A stretch of 64,000 nt of DNA, from NCBI RefSeq assembly GCF_018122655.1, contig NZ_JAGRQC010000003.1:372001-436000 (forward strand). The letters run 5' to 3'. A program made the translations under genes and the position numbers. The notes beneath the pieces were generated by a model that did not search any database, was not told the origin of the DNA, and was given only the letters and a program-made list of their open reading frames with translations. This DNA comes from Stakelama marina. Lineage in GTDB: Bacteria; Pseudomonadota; Alphaproteobacteria; Sphingomonadales; Sphingomonadaceae. Positions within the stretch are counted from its first letter, which is position 1, and every line of letters begins with the position of its first letter. Shown in pieces: positions 61,328 to 64,000 of this stretch.

Positions 61328-64000
61328 CTATTCCGCGGCGACGACCGCTTCGGCATCGTCGAGCGGATGCGGCAGCCGGCCGAGCATTTCTTTCGGCACG
61401 ACCTGCCAGAACGCCCCGCGCACCTTGTCCCAGTCGTCGAGCAGTTCGGCCGCCCATTTGCTGTCGGTTGCCTGCGCATGGTCGCTGATCAGGTTCTTGA
61501 GCACCGATTCCCAGTGGAGCGACGACAATCGCTGCCAAACGATATTGTCCGGGTTCGCGCGGCGTTCGAAGCTGCCATCGGCGTCGTACACGAACGCCAT
61601 GCCGCCGGTCATGCCCGCGCCGAAATTCGATCCGACCTTGCCGAGCACGACGGCATAGCCCCCGGTCATATATTCGCAGCCATTGGCGCCGCAGCCTTCG
61701 ACCACGACATGCGCGCCCGAATTGCGGACGGCGAAGCGCTCGCCCGCCTGACCGGCCGCGAACAGCCGCCCGGCGGTGGCGCCGTAGAGCACGGTGTTGC
61801 CGATGATCGTATTGTCCTGGCTGGCGAGCGGCGAACTGACCACCGGGCGGACGATGATCGTACCGCCGGACAGCCCCTTGCCGACATAGTCGTTGGCGTC
61901 GCCGAAGACCTCCAGCGTGATGCCCTTGCACAGGAACGCGCCGAGCGATTGGCCCGCCGACCCGCGCAGACGGACCTGAACATGGCCGTCGGCGAGCTTC
62001 TGCATTCCGAACTTGCGCGTGATCTCGCTCGACAGCCTTGTGCCGACCGCGCGGTGCGTGTTGCGCACGCTATAGGTCAGCTGCATCTTCTCGCCGCGCG
62101 TGAAGACGGCGGCTGCGTCCTTTATCATCTGCGCATCGAGGCTGTCGGGTACCTCGTTGCGGAAGGTGTTGAGGCTGAAGCGCCGTTCGGCATCTTCGGC
62201 ATCGACCTTGGCGAGGATCGGGTTGAGGTCGAGATCGTCGAGATGCTCGGCGCCGCGGCTGACCTGGCGCAGCAGCTCGGTACGGCCGATCACCTCGTCG
62301 AGGCTCTTGCAGCCCAACCGGGCAAGGATTTCGCGGACCTCTTCGGCGATGAAGGTCATCAGGTTGATGACCTTTTCGGGCGTCCCGGTGAACTTGGCGC
62401 GGAGCCGCTCGTCCTGCACGCATACGCCGACGGGGCAGGTGTTCGAATGGCATTGGCGCACCATGATGCAGCCCATTGCGACAAGGCTGAGCGTGCCGAT
62501 GCCGAATTCCTCGGCGCCGAGGATCGCGGCGATGACGATGTCGCGCCCCGTCTTCAGTCCGCCATCGGTGCGCAACCGCACGCGACCGCGCAGATTGTTG
62601 AGCGTCAGCGTCTGGTTGACCTCGCTCAGCCCCATTTCCCACGGCGTGCCGGCATATTTGATGCTGGTCTGCGGGCTGGCGCCGGTGCCGCCGGTATTGC
62701 CCGAGACGAGGATGACGTCGGCATGCGCCTTCGCGACGCCGGCCGCGACGGTGCCGATGCCGGCGCTCGATACCAGCTTCACGCAGACCCGCGCCTTGGG
62801 GTTGATCTGCTTCAGATCGTAGATGAGCTGCGCAAGATCCTCGATCGAGTAGATATCGTGGTGCGGCGGCGGCGAAATCAGCATCACGCCCGGCGTCGCG
62901 TGGCGCAGCTTGGCGATGAATTCGGTGACCTTGAACCCGGGAAGCTGGCCGCCCTCGCCGGGCTTGGCGCCCTGCGCGACCTTGATCTCGATTTCCTCGC
63001 ACGCGTTCAGATATTCGGCGGTCACGCCGAAGCGCCCGCTCGCGATCTGCTTGATGACCGAATTGGCGTTGTCGCCATTTTCGTAAGGCGTGTAGCGGCT
63101 CTTGTCCTCGCCGCCTTCGCCCGACACCGCCTTGGCGCCGATCCGGTTCATCGCGATCGCCAGCGTCTCGTGCGCTTCCGGGCTCAGCGCGCCCAGGCTC
63201 ATGCCCGGCGTGACGAAGCGCTTGCGGATTTCGGTGATCGCCTCGACCTGGTCGATCGGCACGCCTTCGTCGGGGAAATTGAACTCCATCAGGTCGCGGA
63301 GATAAACGGGCGGCAGGTCGCGCACCCCGCGCGAAAATTGCAGATAGCTCGAATAGCTGTCGGTGCCGACCGCAGTCTGCAACAGGTGCATCAGCTGCGC
63401 CGAATAGGCATGCGTCTCGCCGCCGTAGCGCTGGCGATAGAAGCCGCCGATGGGCAGCGTCGCCACCGCCTTGTCGAACGCGGCTTCGTGGCGGTCGCTG
63501 GCGTTGACGTAGAGCGAGGCATAACCCTCGCCCGAAATCTTTGCCGGCATGCCCGGGAACAGGTCGTTGACCAGCGCGCGGCTGAGCCCGACCGCTTCGA
63601 AATTATAGCCGCCGCGATAGCTGGAGATCACCGCGATCCCCATTTTCGACATGATCTTCAAAAGGCCGTCACCGATCGCGGTGCGATGGCGCCTGAGACA
63701 TTCGTCGAGCGAGAGGTCGCCGAACAGGCCACGCTCATGCCGGTCGACGATCGCCGCTTCGGTCAGATAGGCGTTCACAGTCGTCGCGCCGACGCCGATC
63801 AGCACGGCGTAATAATGCGTGTCGAGGCATTCGGCGGTGCGCACGTTGATCGAGGCATAGGAACGAAGGCCACGCCGCACGAGATGCGTGTGAACGGCAG
63901 CCGCGCTCAGCACGCCAGGAATCGCGACGCGGTCGGGGCCGATATGTTCGTCGGTCAGGAACAGTTCGGAACGGCCCTCGCGCACGGCCTGTTCGGCCTG
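61328..64000 (-). CDS. gltB: Glutamate synthase (NADPH) large subunit, C-terminal part
   Basis: The frame is open across the right edge; about 890 residues are seen, so the amidotransferase and start are outside. The FMN/FeS core has the loop KVAQGAKPGEGGQLPG, then SPPPHHDIYSIEDLAQLIYDLK and GNTGGTGASPQTSIKYAG; the 3Fe-4S cluster Cys are in CIMVRQCHSNTCPVGVCVQD. The C-terminal GXGXG beta-helix follows with GLSGGTIIVRP, NTVLYGATAG and YMTGGYAVVLG. It makes glutamate from glutamine and oxoglutarate with GltD. Confidence 0.95.
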   Translation of the reverse strand, partial: QAEQAVREGRSELFLTDEHIGPDRVAIPGVLSAAAVHTHLVRRGLRSYASINVRTAECLDTHYYAVLIGVGATTVNAYLTEAAIVDRHERGLFGDLSLDECLRRHRTAIGDGLLKIMSKMGIAVISSYRGGYNFEAVGLSRALVNDLFPGMPAKISGEGYASLYVNASDRHEAAFDKAVATLPIGGFYRQRYGGETHAYSAQLMHLLQTAVGTDSYSSYLQFSRGVRDLPPVYLRDLMEFNFPDEGVPIDQVEAITEIRKRFVTPGMSLGALSPEAHETLAIAMNRIGAKAVSGEGGEDKSRYTPYENGDNANSVIKQIASGRFGVTAEYLNACEEIEIKVAQGAKPGEGGQLPGFKVTEFIAKLRHATPGVMLISPPPHHDIYSIEDLAQLIYDLKQINPKARVCVKLVSSAGIGTVAAGVAKAHADVILVSGNTGGTGASPQTSIKYAGTPWEMGLSEVNQTLTLNNLRGRVRLRTDGGLKTGRDIVIAAILGAEEFGIGTLSLVAMGCIMVRQCHSNTCPVGVCVQDERLRAKFTGTPEKVINLMTFIAEEVREILARLGCKSLDEVIGRTELLRQVSRGAEHLDDLDLNPILAKVDAEDAERRFSLNTFRNEVPDSLDAQMIKDAAAVFTRGEKMQLTYSVRNTHRAVGTRLSSEITRKFGMQKLADGHVQVRLRGSAGQSLGAFLCKGITLEVFGDANDYVGKGLSGGTIIVRPVVSSPLASQDNTIIGNTVLYGATAGRLFAAGQAGERFAVRNSGAHVVVEGCGANGCEYMTGGYAVVLGKVGSNFGAGMTGGMAFVYDADGSFERRANPDNIVWQRLSSLHWESVLKNLISDHAQATDSKWAAELLDDWDKVRGAFWQVVPKEMLGRLPHPLDDAEAVVAAE

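Noticed and set aside
1..64000. Prophage, insertion sequence or CRISPR array.
   Set aside because: No transposase, integrase, phage structural gene or regularly spaced repeats were seen on either strand.

Overview
The window is GC-rich, densely packed bacterial chromosome that looks like an alphaproteobacterium of the order Sphingomonadales (Sphingomonas/Sphingopyxis-like; genus not decided). This is inferred from the combination of a COQ9-family protein, a RibB/RibA-like fusion lacking the GTP cyclohydrolase II zinc ligands, FzlA, an XrtA/PEP-CTERM-type PrsK/PrsR regulatory operon, a probable EcfG-type general stress promoter, REP-like palindromes of a type common in sphingomonads, and translationally coupled genes throughout. 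I see no prophage, insertion sequence or CRISPR array, and no gene-free stretch over 300 bases.

Layout. 1-1200: end of a flagellar cluster (fliD end, fliS) and a flavin reductase. 1235-7025: response regulator; leftward operon argH, lptM-like lipoprotein, lysA, truncated cysG, zntB-like transporter; divergent TlpA-like thioredoxin whose start codon overlaps that of argH. 7040-11422: tRNA-Gln, ppx/gppA, rlmE, cytochrome c, rpoZ, phospholipase D-like synthase, tRNA-Leu. 11541-15386: zinc-ribbon membrane protein divergent from ftsE-ftsX-ydcF-like-plsC. 15375-19382: REP element, tyrA-hisC operon, second REP element, metX-metW. 19389-24645: DUF1206 protein, ssb, feoA-feoB with a Fur-like box, COQ9 protein, EamA transporter. 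24705-29912: Old Yellow Enzyme, then a leftward riboflavin operon (membrane protein, ribD, ribE, ribB fusion, ribH, DUF454 protein).

29970-36655: S10 peptidase, TonB, gltX, prs, PilZ protein, HAD phosphatase-dapD. 36795-46428: subtilase-barrel surface protein, LLM oxidoreductase, PepSY-regulator-kinase three-gene unit, Uup-type ABC-F, HWE-type kinase, DUF815 ATPase. 46463-54841: TPR protein, prsR, prsK, TIGR03013 glycosyltransferase (one leftward operon), then rightward manC and an HNH protein. 54846-64000: histidinol-phosphatase, outer-membrane phospholipase A, exported peroxiredoxin, diguanylate cyclase, two tiny membrane peptides behind a near-consensus sigma-54 promoter, a stress-type SDR, YbhB-like protein, fzlA and the 3' part of gltB.

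Most of the window is core metabolism and cell-envelope biology. The most interesting part is the exopolysaccharide-type regulatory module (PrsK kinase, PrsR sigma-54 activator) together with the only convincing sigma-54 promoter I found. That promoter lies about 9 kb from prsR in front of two unannotated 36- and 31-residue hydrophobic peptides, and dyads upstream of it share a 10-base word with the region in front of the prs operon. Coordinates of starts were checked against the bases; functions come from motif recognition, not database searches.
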